The notes beneath the pieces are model-generated. The model saw nothing but the letters and a program-made list of their open reading frames with translations, ran no database searches and was not told where the DNA came from. This document shows positions 33,356 to 40,688 of a stretch of 52,344 nt of DNA, piece by piece. The stretch covers positions 1 to 52,344 of the forward strand of contig NVVV01000019.1 in assembly GCA_002733495.1 (NCBI GenBank), written 5' to 3'. The position numbers and the translations under genes were made by a program. Every line of letters starts with the position of its first letter. Within the stretch, counting starts at the first letter, position 1. The stretch comes from Robiginitomaculum sp. (lineage in GTDB: Bacteria; Pseudomonadota; Alphaproteobacteria; Caulobacterales; Maricaulaceae).

Positions 33356-33780
33356 GCGGCCACCCCACGATCAGCACGCGGGCGTTTATAGGGTGTTATA
33401 GGCAAGGCTTTATTGCCACCGCAAATTTGCGACCGGGCTTTGACATAGAGGGTGGCTGCATCAAGAAAGGCATCCAGATCCTGATTGTCGCGAAGATCCT
33501 CCACCTTGTTAATGGCGCGGCTGACGGCGGAACGGCTCATGTTCAAGTCATGAGAAATTTGCGTCGCACTAATACCAAAGGCCGCATGGGCAAGATATGC
33601 CGAGAGGCTGCGCAACAGCACCGCTGCATTACAAGCCGAAGGCGTCTGGCCGTGAAAACCAAAAGCGCCTTTAAGCATATGGTCGCGCACGATAAGATTT
33701 CCTGGCTCAAAAAGCGGCGCGACTGCATCAATGCAAATGCTTAAGTCTGCCCGAATGGCGTGCGGCGGTATTGCTGCCAT
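33352..33780 (-). CDS. DnaA-domain-IV-like phage protein
   Basis: A 142-residue protein. Residues about 58-105 (YLAHAAFGISATQISHDLNM, then SRSAVSRAINKVEDLRDNQD) match the layout of the DnaA DNA-binding domain IV: a helix ending in A, a G-hydrophobic-S/T-x-x-x-I-S turn, and an R-S-A-V-x-x-A-I-x-K-V helix. It lacks an AAA+ ATPase part. Proteins of this kind in phages may bind an origin or act as regulators. It lies in the early operon upstream of the primase and helicase genes, with overlapping start and stop codons. Confidence 0.65.
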   Translation of the reverse strand: MAAIPPHAIRADLSICIDAVAPLFEPGNLIVRDHMLKGAFGFHGQTPSACNAAVLLRSLSAYLAHAAFGISATQISHDLNMSRSAVSRAINKVEDLRDNQDLDAFLDAATLYVKARSQICGGNKALPITPYKRPRADRGVAA

Positions 33781-34016
33781 CAGACCACCCGCCGCTTTAA
33801 TTGTTCATTTAATTGCAAGCAATGATCAATCGCCCCCAACAGGCTGACCGAGGCTTCATGACACCCACACAGCCGCGCGCGTCTGGCCAGCCGCGCCGCA
33901 TAGTCCAGCCCGTCAATTAACTGCGCGCCGCCAGTATGCAAATGCACCTCAACCTGATGCAATTCAGACACACGATCATAGCGCGCCTGGGCAAAGGCAA
34001 TTTGTGACATTTTCAT
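33780..34016 (-). CDS. Small phage protein of unknown function
   Basis: A 78-residue helical product with a CGCHEASVSLL stretch (about residues 49-59) and a basic C-terminus (EQLKRRVV). Both ends overlap neighbouring genes by 1-4 bp. No family recognised. Confidence 0.55.
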   Translation of the reverse strand: MKMSQIAFAQARYDRVSELHQVEVHLHTGGAQLIDGLDYAARLARRARLCGCHEASVSLLGAIDHCLQLNEQLKRRVV

Positions 34017-34327
34017 AAGTCACCACCTTTCTCTGGGTCAGGGCGGCACAGATTGCCAAGCCGCCACCCGGTCATCTGGTTGGCAACGCCCATTGCGGAC
34101 CTGATTTGACCGTCATGATCCATTTGCGGATCAAATCCCGATAACGGACTGTCAAGACGCTCAAGGGCGGCATGCGCTAGCCCCATATTGCCCGACCGGA
34201 CATGGGCCCACACTTCAACCAGTATCGCTGCCGCCGGGTCCCGTGCCAAAAGCGTAAAATACGGCTCATCGGCCTCGCGCTTGTCCATGGGATCAAACGG
34301 GCCAGACGTGAAGGGATGGGCCATCAT
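34013..34327 (-). CDS. Small phage protein of unknown function
   Basis: A 104-residue product. Two adjacent ATG codons (34327 and 34324) both fit; the first overlaps the stop of the Cro-like gene. Residues 25-55 are helical (DPAAAILVEVWAHVRSGNMG). No signal, membrane segment or known motif. Second gene of the leftward early operon. Confidence 0.55.
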   Translation of the reverse strand: MMAHPFTSGPFDPMDKREADEPYFTLLARDPAAAILVEVWAHVRSGNMGLAHAALERLDSPLSGFDPQMDHDGQIRSAMGVANQMTGWRLGNLCRPDPEKGGDL

Positions 34328-34611
34328 GCGGCCTCTCCCAATTTATAAGTGGCCGCGATAAGGGCATCACCTGTGGGCAGGTTATAAAAATCATTTGGGG
34401 TAATCCGCCCGCCGGTCAAAATATATATTTTTAGCAGGGTCCGGGCATAAGGGATCTGATGGCGATCAGATCCGGGGCGCAGCATATAACTATAAATAGA
34501 GCTGACGGAAACATCGAGCATATAAGCCAACCACGCATTGGATTTGCCAGACATCTTCATCCACTCTGCAAGTGCCGAGATATTGTCTTTACATGGTTTT
34601 TCCGCTTCCAT
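34324..34611 (-). CDS. Cro-like HTH regulator, first gene of the early operon
   Basis: A 95-residue product. The ATG at 34611 is chosen because GGAGG lies 5 nt before it; the longer frame to 34638 lacks such a site. Residues 10-50 have a Cro/CI-type HTH layout (ALAEWMKMSGKSNAWLAYML then DVSVSSIYSYM). It is divergent from the CI-like gene, with one operator-like inverted repeat in the 145-bp gap between them, the usual lambda-type switch layout. Confidence 0.7.
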   Translation of the reverse strand: MEAEKPCKDNISALAEWMKMSGKSNAWLAYMLDVSVSSIYSYMLRPGSDRHQIPYARTLLKIYILTGGRITPNDFYNLPTGDALIAATYKLGEAA

Positions 34612-34680
34612 TTGTGCCTCCAGGCTTCGTGACCACAAGATCTAGTGTCTGGAGGTAAAAAGTGATTTGGTGTTAAAGTC

Positions 34681-34698
34681 AACACGCAAAACGTGTAA
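34681..34698. promoter_or_regulatory. Operator-like inverted repeat between cro- and cI-like genes
   Basis: AACACGCAAAACGTGTAA, with perfect 5-bp arms ACACG and CGTGT. A related site, AACACGAAAACAGTGTTA, overlaps the promoter at 35698-35716, so both are probably bound by the same repressor. Confidence 0.6.
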
Positions 34699-34741
34699 TT
34701 ATTCACAAATTGATATGTCGTTATTAACCTTAAATCAAAGT

Positions 34742-34747
34742 TATACT
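34742..34747 (+). promoter_or_regulatory. Candidate -10 element of the cI-like gene
   Basis: TATACT lies 9 nt before the likely ATG at 34757. No good -35 element is seen at standard spacing. A transcript starting from it would be leaderless or nearly so, which fits the lack of a Shine-Dalgarno, as in the lambda cI transcript from PRM. Confidence 0.35.
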
Positions 34748-34756
34748 CATCCCGTA

Positions 34757-35383
34757 ATGGATGAAAGCAATCGCATACGGGAATGGCGCGAGCGCAGAGG
34801 GCTGAGCCAAAGGCAGCTTGCAGAGCGCATCGGCACGAACCAGCAGGCCGTACACAGGCTGGAAAGCGGTGAGCTTGAACTAAGGCCTAGCCATCTTAAA
34901 GTCTATGCGCGGGCATTAGGCGTGCGGGCCATTGATATATTGCCCAAAGACATAGCCTATGAGGACGCTAGCAATCTGCCAGCCGCAGGGTTTTTGGATG
35001 ATGAAGCATATAAGTGGGAGCCACAAAAGACCGGCATAAATGGAGAGAAATATAGCGTTGCCGTTGACGCCTTGCTCGCTGGCGACCCAAATCGCTCGGC
35101 CTGGACGTTAAACACCGCCGCACTGGAAGGTGAGGCCATGCGACAGGGTGATATACTCATACTGGACATGGCGAAGGATGCTGTGGCGGGCGATATTATT
35201 TGCGCACAGATATATAGCGGCGGTGATGCGCAAACAGTATTCAGAATTTATCAGCCGCCATTCCTGCTTTCAGCGACAAATATTAAATCTTTGCGCGATC
35301 CCATTTTGATTGACAATCACCGGGTAAAGGTCGTGGGCGTCGTTACGGAATGCTTGCGCCAGAATAAAACAGTGGCCGCTTAA
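34757..35383 (+). CDS. CI-like repressor (HTH plus S24/LexA-like domain lacking the catalytic Ser)
   Basis: A 208-residue protein from the ATG at 34757, which places the HTH at the start as usual; a TTG at 34667 and an ATG at 34715 are alternatives. Residues 6-56 are an XRE HTH (RGLSQRQLAERIGTNQQAVH, R-L-E-S-G-E). Residues 100-200 match the fold of LexA/S24 C-terminal domains (EGEAMRQGDILILD, then A-G-D-I-I-C-A-Q, T-V-F-R-I-Y). Where autocleaving repressors have Ser-Met the sequence reads Ala127-Met128, and the expected Lys is Arg in FRIY. It should hold the lysogenic state by binding the operator-like sites on both sides, but self-cleavage looks unlikely. Confidence 0.8.
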   Translation: MDESNRIREWRERRGLSQRQLAERIGTNQQAVHRLESGELELRPSHLKVYARALGVRAIDILPKDIAYEDASNLPAAGFLDDEAYKWEPQKTGINGEKYSVAVDALLAGDPNRSAWTLNTAALEGEAMRQGDILILDMAKDAVAGDIICAQIYSGGDAQTVFRIYQPPFLLSATNIKSLRDPILIDNHRVKVVGVVTECLRQNKTVAA

Positions 35384-35598
35384 GGCTCTCGACCCTCCTG
35401 ATCGAGATCACGCATTAGTGCTGGCGCTTTATAAAGTGCCCAAACTATCAGCGTTGAGACCAGTGCCCAAAGGGCAAATACCCCAAAGAGCATAAGCCAG
35501 GTCCAGGCCGCGCCACCATAGCTTCCAAATAAAACATTTCCATAGAGCGCCGCAAAGGCGCAGATCCAGCATAAGAAAAAAGCCTTTTTATCGCTCAT
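35380..35598 (-). CDS. Small two-helix membrane protein convergent with the repressor gene
   Basis: A 72-residue protein with two membrane segments (about 5-25 and 32-55) and a charged C-terminus. It has an AGAGG Shine-Dalgarno close to the ATG, and its stop overlaps the end of the repressor gene tail to tail by 4 bp. Its own promoter must lie in 35600-35690, next to the palindrome at 35607-35626. Lysogen-expressed small membrane proteins at this place often block superinfection, but nothing here proves that. Confidence 0.6.
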   Translation of the reverse strand: MSDKKAFFLCWICAFAALYGNVLFGSYGGAAWTWLMLFGVFALWALVSTLIVWALYKAPALMRDLDQEGREP

Positions 35599-35606
35599 AC
35601 CTCTAC

Positions 35607-35626
35607 CCTTAAGTTGCCACTTAAGG
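35607..35626. promoter_or_regulatory. Perfect palindrome before the small membrane protein gene
   Basis: CCTTAAGTTGCCACTTAAGG: 8-bp arms with a 4-bp centre, ending 9 bp upstream of the ATG at 35598. It could be an operator or a hairpin that hides the ribosome binding site. Confidence 0.5.
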
Positions 35627-35662
35627 CAGTATGGAGCTTTCGGTTACGAGGGCAATAACTGA

Positions 35663-35719
35663 ACACGTGTGAAGGCTTCGCGTAATACGTTTGACAATAA
35701 CACGAAAACAGTGTTACCG
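35663..35719 (+). promoter_or_regulatory. Promoter with overlapping operator for the xis-int transcript
   Basis: TTGACA (35691-35696), a 17-nt spacer and TTACCG (35714-35719) form a promoter with a perfect -35 and a weak -10. The spacer holds TAACACGAAAACAGTGTTA (35698-35716), arms TAACAC and GTGTTA, related to the site at 34681-34698; a short palindrome ACACGTGT lies at 35663-35670. The start point would be at about 35726, leaving almost no leader before the ATG at 35728. Confidence 0.6.
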
Positions 35720-35727
35720 ATCAAATT

Positions 35728-36018
35728 ATGAAAACGCATATTTCCATTGAAATTCACCAGACAGGCGCACCAATGCGCACCATCTTCAGGGGCGGCTTCT
35801 GTAAAGAGGCGGTTATGGCCCTTGCCGACTATGCCCAGGCAAGGCCTTTAATTTTACGGGCGACCCGTCACGCCAGAATTACCCGGCTGCATCGCATACA
35901 CCAAAATGGGAATATCTCAACCAAGGCGCTGGGCGCGATTAAAGGGCTGTTTTTTGAACAGGCCGAAGACTTGCTGTTAAAGGCGGAGAAAATGGAGCGG
36001 GCGCGCAATGGCTTTTAA
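35728..36018 (+). CDS. Phage protein of unknown function, first of the rightward int operon
   Basis: A 96-residue basic protein, His/Arg-rich in the middle (RATRHARITRLHRIHQNG) with a helical C-terminus. There is no Shine-Dalgarno; the predicted transcript starts 2 nt before the ATG, so translation may be leaderless. It overlaps the next gene by 11 bp. DNA binding is possible from the charge but not shown. Confidence 0.55.
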   Translation: MKTHISIEIHQTGAPMRTIFRGGFCKEAVMALADYAQARPLILRATRHARITRLHRIHQNGNISTKALGAIKGLFFEQAEDLLLKAEKMERARNGF

Positions 36019-36202
36019 TTCAAATGACTGGCTCATCGACAATCTGTCTGGTGATGATGGTTTCGACCTTCCCGCCAATATGCAGCCGGGATCAGCCATG
36101 GCCAATGAACGCATTGCGCGCGGATTGCCAATGACCGCGACCAGCTTGTCGCAAATCAAACGCCGCCGCAGGCTTGCCAAAAAGAACAGGAAAACACGGT
36201 GA
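36008..36202 (+). CDS. Small basic phage protein
   Basis: A 64-residue product ending in a strongly basic tail (IKRRRRLAKKNRKTR). It overlaps both neighbours (11 and 4 bp), which supports real translation. No family recognised; DNA or RNA binding is possible from the tail. Confidence 0.55.
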   Translation: MAFNSNDWLIDNLSGDDGFDLPANMQPGSAMANERIARGLPMTATSLSQIKRRRRLAKKNRKTR

Positions 36203-36510
36203 TCTGGCCCGCCGATCCTTACGCCCCGGTTTGCGCCGCACAGGTGGCAAAGCGCCTGGGCAAAGCTTCCACAAATGCCTTTTATCGGGCGCGGCCTGCT
36301 TTAAGAAAACAAGGCTTTCCTGAGCCTGTTTTTGGCCGCAAGTGGACAGGCGGCCAAATTGATCAGTGGATAGCTCTGCGCTTGGCAATCGTCAGCGCAG
36401 GGCCAGCCACGGAACAGCCTGCAAATGACAGCAAACAACATCGTGGACGCGGCAACGGCAGCGCCCGCAAGCGGATTGCGCAATTGGCCACAGGCGCAAA
36501 TCTGAGGTAG
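36199..36510 (+). CDS. AlpA-like excisionase/regulator candidate
   Basis: A 103-residue protein. Residues 12-60 show the layout of a winged-helix excisionase: VAKRLGKASTNAFYRARPAL as HTH, then FPEPVFGRKWTGGQIDQWIA as wing and helix, the typical F-P-x-P-x-x-x-G-R-x-x-W pattern of AlpA-type proteins. The C-terminus is a charged flexible tail. It lies 43 bp before the integrase, the usual place of a recombination directionality factor. Confidence 0.7.
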   Translation: MIWPADPYAPVCAAQVAKRLGKASTNAFYRARPALRKQGFPEPVFGRKWTGGQIDQWIALRLAIVSAGPATEQPANDSKQHRGRGNGSARKRIAQLATGANLR

Positions 36511-36553
36511 AGACAAAAACCCCGGCTGATTTGGAAAAGGAAAGCTTAGGGCC

Positions 36554-37900
36554 ATGGCACGTATCAAGGGCAAGACCGCCCCCTATCTCACGGCACGATT
36601 TCTCAAAAAAAAAGACGCAAACCTGTTTCGATGGGGCATGGCCCCAAGGCTGATCGCAAGGGGCATTAAGGCGTTCGACCTTTATACAGGGGGAACTCCT
36701 TTCAGTCTTGAGGACTGGCGCGCGCGAGGCTTCGCTCTGGATGCCGTGCCGGTTTTTCATGATGGCTCGGCGCTGTGCACGCATAATGATGGGCTGCCGA
36801 TGGAGTTTAGCCGCGCCGCCCAAACCGCCCAAACTCTGGTGGCGATCTTGCGCACCCATGACGGCCGGATCGCCGCCAGCACCATCCCGGCACCAAAACC
36901 AAAACTGCGCACCATCACAGCTTTGCTCGATGCCTATTTTAAATCATCAAAATTTGCCGATAAAGCAGAGGCCACACAGGCATCTTATAAATCTTGGCGA
37001 CCTGCAATTGATGATATTTTTTCACAGACTTTGCTCGGCGACATCGATGATGATCTGATCAAGGACTGGTTTGAGGCCATCCGCAAGGCGCGGGGTCACT
37101 TTATGGCCCATGGCGCCTTTCGCCTCCTGCGCATTGCAATAAATTGGGCGCCCAAACGCGACTGGCCAAATATGCGCGAGCATGTCGTGGGATTAGGCTT
37201 AAAAACGCCGCCGCCAAAAGTCCGTGTCGGTGACCCCGAAGAAATGGCGCTTTTGCTTCACGCTTTTGATGACCCCGCCGGGTTTGCCAGCATTCATAAT
37301 CTGCGCCTGAATGCCCCATTGCCCGCCGCCAGACCTGCAATGGGTGATGCCCTGATCTTGGCGCTATGGACTGCCCAGCGCAAAAAAGACATTCTGGCGT
37401 TCACCGAACACGCCTTTGCTGGCGGACGCCTGCGCTGGATAACATCCAAAACGGGCAAGCCCATTGACTTACCTCTGCTTGGCCCTCTGCCAGCACGAAT
37501 TAGGCTGGCACTAGCGCGTAAGCGCGCCGCAAAAAAAGACCATATGGAATTAATCAGCACGGCTCACGCAAATGCGCCGTATCGCCTGCAAACATTTTCA
37601 CACCACTTCGCCCAGGGCCGCGCCCTTGCCGCCAAAGTGCGGCCCAGCCTGATCGGGCAAGGCCGGGACAAGTTTAACCGGCCATATAAAACCTTTACCT
37701 TTGCCGATTGCCGCGACACGGCCATTACCCGACTGGGCAAAGCCGGATGCGAGCCTTGGGAAATCGCCGCCTGGTCAAACCATGCCCCGGCCCACGTCCT
37801 GACGATCTTGCGCCATTACATGGATATTGATCCAGAGTTCGCCGACAGCGCCGGTAAAAAACTGGAACGTATGGCCAAGAAACTCGGGATCGAAACCTGA
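36554..37900 (+). CDS. int: Tyrosine recombinase integrase
   Basis: A 448-residue phage integrase. The N-terminal part (1-115) is arm-binding-like and basic. A core-binding domain (about 118-210, ITALLDAYFKSSKF) and a catalytic domain (about 220-440) follow. Visible catalytic residues are Arg276 (AQRKKDI), Lys299 (TSKTG), Arg387 (FADCRDTAITRL), His410 (WSNHAP) and the nucleophile Tyr422 (RHYMD). The usual His of the H-x-x-R box is Ala384, a substitution known to be tolerated in some recombinases. The gene points to tRNA-Lys and ends in a strong terminator, as expected for a tRNA-integrating phage. Confidence 0.92.
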   Translation: MARIKGKTAPYLTARFLKKKDANLFRWGMAPRLIARGIKAFDLYTGGTPFSLEDWRARGFALDAVPVFHDGSALCTHNDGLPMEFSRAAQTAQTLVAILRTHDGRIAASTIPAPKPKLRTITALLDAYFKSSKFADKAEATQASYKSWRPAIDDIFSQTLLGDIDDDLIKDWFEAIRKARGHFMAHGAFRLLRIAINWAPKRDWPNMREHVVGLGLKTPPPKVRVGDPEEMALLLHAFDDPAGFASIHNLRLNAPLPAARPAMGDALILALWTAQRKKDILAFTEHAFAGGRLRWITSKTGKPIDLPLLGPLPARIRLALARKRAAKKDHMELISTAHANAPYRLQTFSHHFAQGRALAAKVRPSLIGQGRDKFNRPYKTFTFADCRDTAITRLGKAGCEPWEIAAWSNHAPAHVLTILRHYMDIDPEFADSAGKKLERMAKKLGIET

Positions 37901-37931
37901 AAATTTCACAAATTTGCACAACAAAGCCCGC

Positions 37932-37955
37932 AAAAAGTCTTACGTAAGACTTTTT
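37932..37955 (+). terminator. Integrase terminator
   Basis: A near-continuous palindrome AAAAGTCTTACGTAAGACTTTT followed by a T-run on the plus strand, 32 bp after the integrase stop. An A-run on the other side means it could also act leftward. Confidence 0.8.
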
Positions 37956-37977
37956 TTTAGTCTTATAAAAGTCTTAT
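37935..37977. repeat. AGTCTTAY direct repeats, possible integrase arm sites
   Basis: AGTCTTAT occurs at 37959-37966 and 37970-37977, and AGTCTTAC as an inverted pair within the terminator (37936-37951). The same 8-mer in reverse (ATAAGACT) lies twice in the terminase gap at 23294-23301 and 23309-23316. Short direct repeats between int and the att core are typical of arm-type integrase sites. Confidence 0.45.
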
Positions 37978-38022
37978 GCTTTTTCACTTGACGCGCTAAG
38001 TGTCTGTTTCAGTAGGGAAACT

Positions 38023-38045
38023 TGGTGAGCCCGTCCGGGTTCGAA
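38023..38045. other. Presumed prophage attachment site within the tRNA 3' end
   Basis: The integrase gene lies on the side of the tRNA 3' end, where tRNA-targeting phages carry a copy of that end so as to restore the gene. The exact core cannot be set because the other prophage end is outside the window. Confidence 0.5.
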
Positions 38046-38098
38046 CCGGAGACCTACTGATTAAAAGTCAGTTGCTCTACCAGCTGAGCTACGGGCCC
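38023..38098 (-). tRNA. tRNA-Lys(TTT)
   Basis: A 76-nt cloverleaf on the minus strand. Acceptor GGGCCCG pairs with CGGGCTC (one G-U); the D-arm is around AGCTCAGCTGGTAGAGC, the anticodon stem-loop is CTGACTTTTAATCAG with anticodon TTT, and the T-loop is GGTTCGAACC. The discriminator is A and CCA is encoded. It has its own promoter on the host side, so it stays active despite prophage insertion at its 3' side. Confidence 0.97.
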
Positions 38099-38112
38099 TG
38101 ACCAAGGCGCGG

Positions 38113-38140
38113 AACCTAACAGGACGCGCGCGAGGGTCAA
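38113..38140 (-). promoter_or_regulatory. tRNA-Lys promoter
   Basis: On the minus strand TTGACC and TAGGTT are spaced by 16 nt and end 14 bp before the tRNA 5' end. TTGAC with a loose TAGGTT-type -10 element is typical of alphaproteobacterial stable-RNA promoters. Confidence 0.6.
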
Positions 38141-38314
38141 CACCTGATCTGTAGGAAATGTAGCTTTTTTCAGCTTCGTTTTAGCCTGTAAATTCATAGG
38201 TACTGTTGTGTAAATACGGTCAAAACGGGTCTCTATGCTTGCCCGTGTACAGAAGTGGGCCTAAGCCTCAGACACTATAGTTTTGTGGCTTTGCCATATC
38301 CGGAGATCACCATT

Positions 38315-39580
38315 ATGAGCAGACCTCCAAGGTCACGCAATGCGTTGGCCTTTATCTTTATTACGGTCCTGATCGACATGGCCACCATGGGGGTGATCAT
38401 GCCGGTTCTGCCGGACCTGATCCGGGATCTGACGGGTAAGGATCTGGCCGGAGCCAGTTTCTATGGCGGCGGGTTGATGCTGTCCTTTGCCGCCATGCAG
38501 TTTTTATGCTCGCCCATTGTTGGTAATTTGAGCGATCGTTTTGGCCGTCGTCCCATTCTGTTGCTCTCTCTGGGAGGGTTGGCGATCAATATGGTACTGA
38601 TGGCCGTGGCGCCAAACCTGTTCTGGTTGTTTATCGGGCGCATTATCTCCGGCATTTTCGGGGCCACCATGTCCACGGCAGGGGCCTATATTGCTGATGT
38701 TTCGCCGCCCGAAAAGCGCGCCGCCAATTTTGGCCTGATCGGCGCGGCTTTTGGGGTTGGCTTTGTACTGGGGCCAGTGATTGGCGGCGTACTGGCCCAT
38801 TATGGAGTGCGTGCGCCGTTTTACGCGGCGGCGGGGCTGGCCTTTCTCAACCTGCTTTATGGTCTGTTTGTTTTACCCGAATCATTGCCTCCGGAAAAAC
38901 GCCGTCCATTTGAATGGCGGCGTGCCAATCCGCTGGGCGCGTTTTATCATCTGAAAACACGCCCCGTGGTTCTCAGCTTTGCCTTGGTGATGCTGGTTTT
39001 TGGGGTTGCCAACCCGGTCTACCCCACGGTCTGGGCCTTTTACACGCAGGAAAAGTTTGGCTGGACCGCCTTTGATGTGGGGTTATCGCTGGGGCTCGTG
39101 GGCATTGTCTTCGGGTTAAGCCAGTCGTTTTTTATCCGCTGGGCCATCCCGCGCTTTGGCGAAGTACGCTCAGCGGCTATTGGCCTGACGGTACTGGCCA
39201 TGGTGTTTACCGCCTATGCGCTCAGCCCGGTGGGCTGGCTGGTTTATGTGGTAATTTTAGTTTCCTTTCCGGCAGGGCTAATCGTTCCCTCCTTGCAGGG
39301 GATTATGTCAAATCGCACATCCGAATCCGAACAGGGCGAATTACAAGGCGCACTGGCCAGTGTTGCTGCCATTGGGGCCGTCATCGGTCCGATGGTGTTT
39401 GCCGGGCTTTTTGGTGTGTTTAGTGCCAAAGAGGCCCCGGTTTATTTTCCGGGCGCGCCGTTTATTGCCGCTGCTGCCCTCTGCCTTGCTGGCTTGATCG
39501 GCCTGCGCTTTGCGGTCAGGAAAATGCGCGAACACCCCAAAGAGATTTCCCAACTGGATAAATTACACCATCATGAGTAA
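38315..39580 (+). CDS. TetA-family MFS drug exporter
   Basis: A 421-residue inner-membrane protein. The ATG at 38315 has GGAG 9 nt before it; an in-frame GTG at 38255 would add 20 unlikely residues. It has twelve membrane segments with MFS motif A between helices 2 and 3 ([16 protein letters not shown]) and the DHA1/Tet-type segment [20 protein letters not shown] in helices 4-5. Close relatives are annotated as tetracycline-resistance-type proton antiporters, but a housekeeping role with other substrates is as likely. The gene overlaps tgt by 8 bp, so the two are probably co-translated. Confidence 0.9.
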   Translation: MSRPPRSRNALAFIFITVLIDMATMGVIMPVLPDLIRDLTGKDLAGASFYGGGLMLSFAAMQFLCSPIVGNLSDRFGRRPILLLSLGGLAINMVLMAVAPNLFWLFIGRIISGIFGATMSTAGAYIADVSPPEKRAANFGLIGAAFGVGFVLGPVIGGVLAHYGVRAPFYAAAGLAFLNLLYGLFVLPESLPPEKRRPFEWRRANPLGAFYHLKTRPVVLSFALVMLVFGVANPVYPTVWAFYTQEKFGWTAFDVGLSLGLVGIVFGLSQSFFIRWAIPRFGEVRSAAIGLTVLAMVFTAYALSPVGWLVYVVILVSFPAGLIVPSLQGIMSNRTSESEQGELQGALASVAAIGAVIGPMVFAGLFGVFSAKEAPVYFPGAPFIAAAALCLAGLIGLRFAVRKMREHPKEISQLDKLHHHE

Positions 39581-40685
39581 ATTTGCATTTGACCTGAAGG
39601 CCACAGACGGCGCGGCCCGCACCGGCGTGTTGCATACACCGCGAGGGCGTATTCGCACCCCGGCCTTTATGCCGGTGGGTACGGCGGCCACGGTAAAGGC
39701 CATGACCATGGATATGGTCAGGGATGCCGGGGCGGACATCATTCTGGGCAATACCTATCACCTCATGCTGCGCCCGGGGGCCGAGCGCATGAAGCGCCTT
39801 GGTGGGTTGCACAAATTTTCGACCTGGAAAGGGCCAATACTGACCGATTCTGGCGGGTTTCAGGTATTCTCGCTGGCGGCCTTGGCCAAAAAATCTGAGG
39901 AGGGCGTGGCCTTTCAAAGCCATATTGATGGCTCGCGCCATATGCTGACGCCGGAACGCTCAATTGAAATTCAGGCGGATTTGCTGGGGGCTGATATTTC
40001 CATGCAGTTTGATGAATGTACGCCGTTTCCAGCCACCCATGAGGAGGCCAAAACTTCAATGGAATTATCCCTGCGCTGGGCTGAGCGATCAAAGACTGCT
40101 TTTGGCACACGAGACGATCAGGCGCTGTTTGGCATTGTGCAAGGCTCTGTTTATGAGGACCTGCGTGAACAATCAGCCAGAGGGCTGACCCAAATGGGCT
40201 TTGATGGTTATGCGGTGGGTGGTCTGGCGGTCGGCGAGGGCTTTGACGCCATGGTGCGCATGCTGGATTTCACTGTGCCCATGCTGCCCCAAACGCATCC
40301 GCGTTATCTGATGGGGGTGGGGCGGCCTATCGACATTATCGAGGCCGTGGCGCGGGGCATTGATATGTTTGATTGTGTGATCCCGACGCGCTCTGGCCGC
40401 CATGGTCAGGCGTGGAGTGATGCCGGGCCAGTTAATCTAAAAAAAGCCTGCTTTGCCGAAGATTTATCGCCGCTGGATGAAACCAGCGACTGCCCGGCCA
40501 GCCGGGACTATTCTCGCGCCTATCTGCACCATCTGGTCCGGGCCAATGAGTATCTGGGCGCGATTTTGCTCTCCTGGCATAATATTGCCTATTATCAGGG
40601 GCTAATGGTGCGGATCAGAAACGCAATCGCCGCCGGAACGCTGGAGGCGCTCCGGCGGCAAATCGCAGGCTCTGCTAAGGCATAA
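39573..40685 (+). CDS. tgt: tRNA-guanine transglycosylase (queuosine synthesis)
   Basis: A 370-residue enzyme, normal length, which swaps G34 for preQ1 in tRNAs with GUN anticodons. The start at 39573 overlaps the MFS stop (ATGAGTAA). Conserved active-site residues are Asp92 ([10 protein letters not shown]), the FDECTPFPA region, GGLAVGE, and Asp264 ([12 protein letters not shown], the nucleophile). The zinc site is unusual: the C-x-C-x-x-C ligands of E. coli Tgt read Ser305-Asp-Cys307-Pro-Ala-Ser310 here, although His336 (WHN) is kept. Confidence 0.95.
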   Translation: MSKFAFDLKATDGAARTGVLHTPRGRIRTPAFMPVGTAATVKAMTMDMVRDAGADIILGNTYHLMLRPGAERMKRLGGLHKFSTWKGPILTDSGGFQVFSLAALAKKSEEGVAFQSHIDGSRHMLTPERSIEIQADLLGADISMQFDECTPFPATHEEAKTSMELSLRWAERSKTAFGTRDDQALFGIVQGSVYEDLREQSARGLTQMGFDGYAVGGLAVGEGFDAMVRMLDFTVPMLPQTHPRYLMGVGRPIDIIEAVARGIDMFDCVIPTRSGRHGQAWSDAGPVNLKKACFAEDLSPLDETSDCPASRDYSRAYLHHLVRANEYLGAILLSWHNIAYYQGLMVRIRNAIAAGTLEALRRQIAGSAKA

Positions 40686-40688
40686 GCC

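Larger units (their letters stand above)
1..38045. mobile_element. Temperate podovirus prophage (left end outside the window)
   Basis: A contiguous phage genome: packaging, head, T7-order tail and ejection genes on the minus strand, an early replication operon on the minus strand, a CI-like repressor, and a tyrosine recombinase beside tRNA-Lys. The right boundary is placed in the 3' part of the tRNA, because the integrase ends 122 bp from it and all genes beyond it are housekeeping or metabolic. No second copy of the tRNA 3' end was seen in the window, so the left attachment site should lie before base 1. There is no T7-type RNA polymerase gene and no recognisable holin or endolysin in the visible part. 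Boundaries are inferred. Confidence 0.93.

Noticed and set aside
1-38045. A diversity-generating retroelement, as known from BPP-1-type phages
   Set aside because: No reverse transcriptase gene or template/variable repeat pair is visible; the receptor-binding end of the left tail gene lies outside the window.
38255-38314. Extended GTG start for the MFS gene
   Set aside because: The ATG at 38315 has a good GGAG site and gives the usual N-terminus; the extra residues look like leader sequence.
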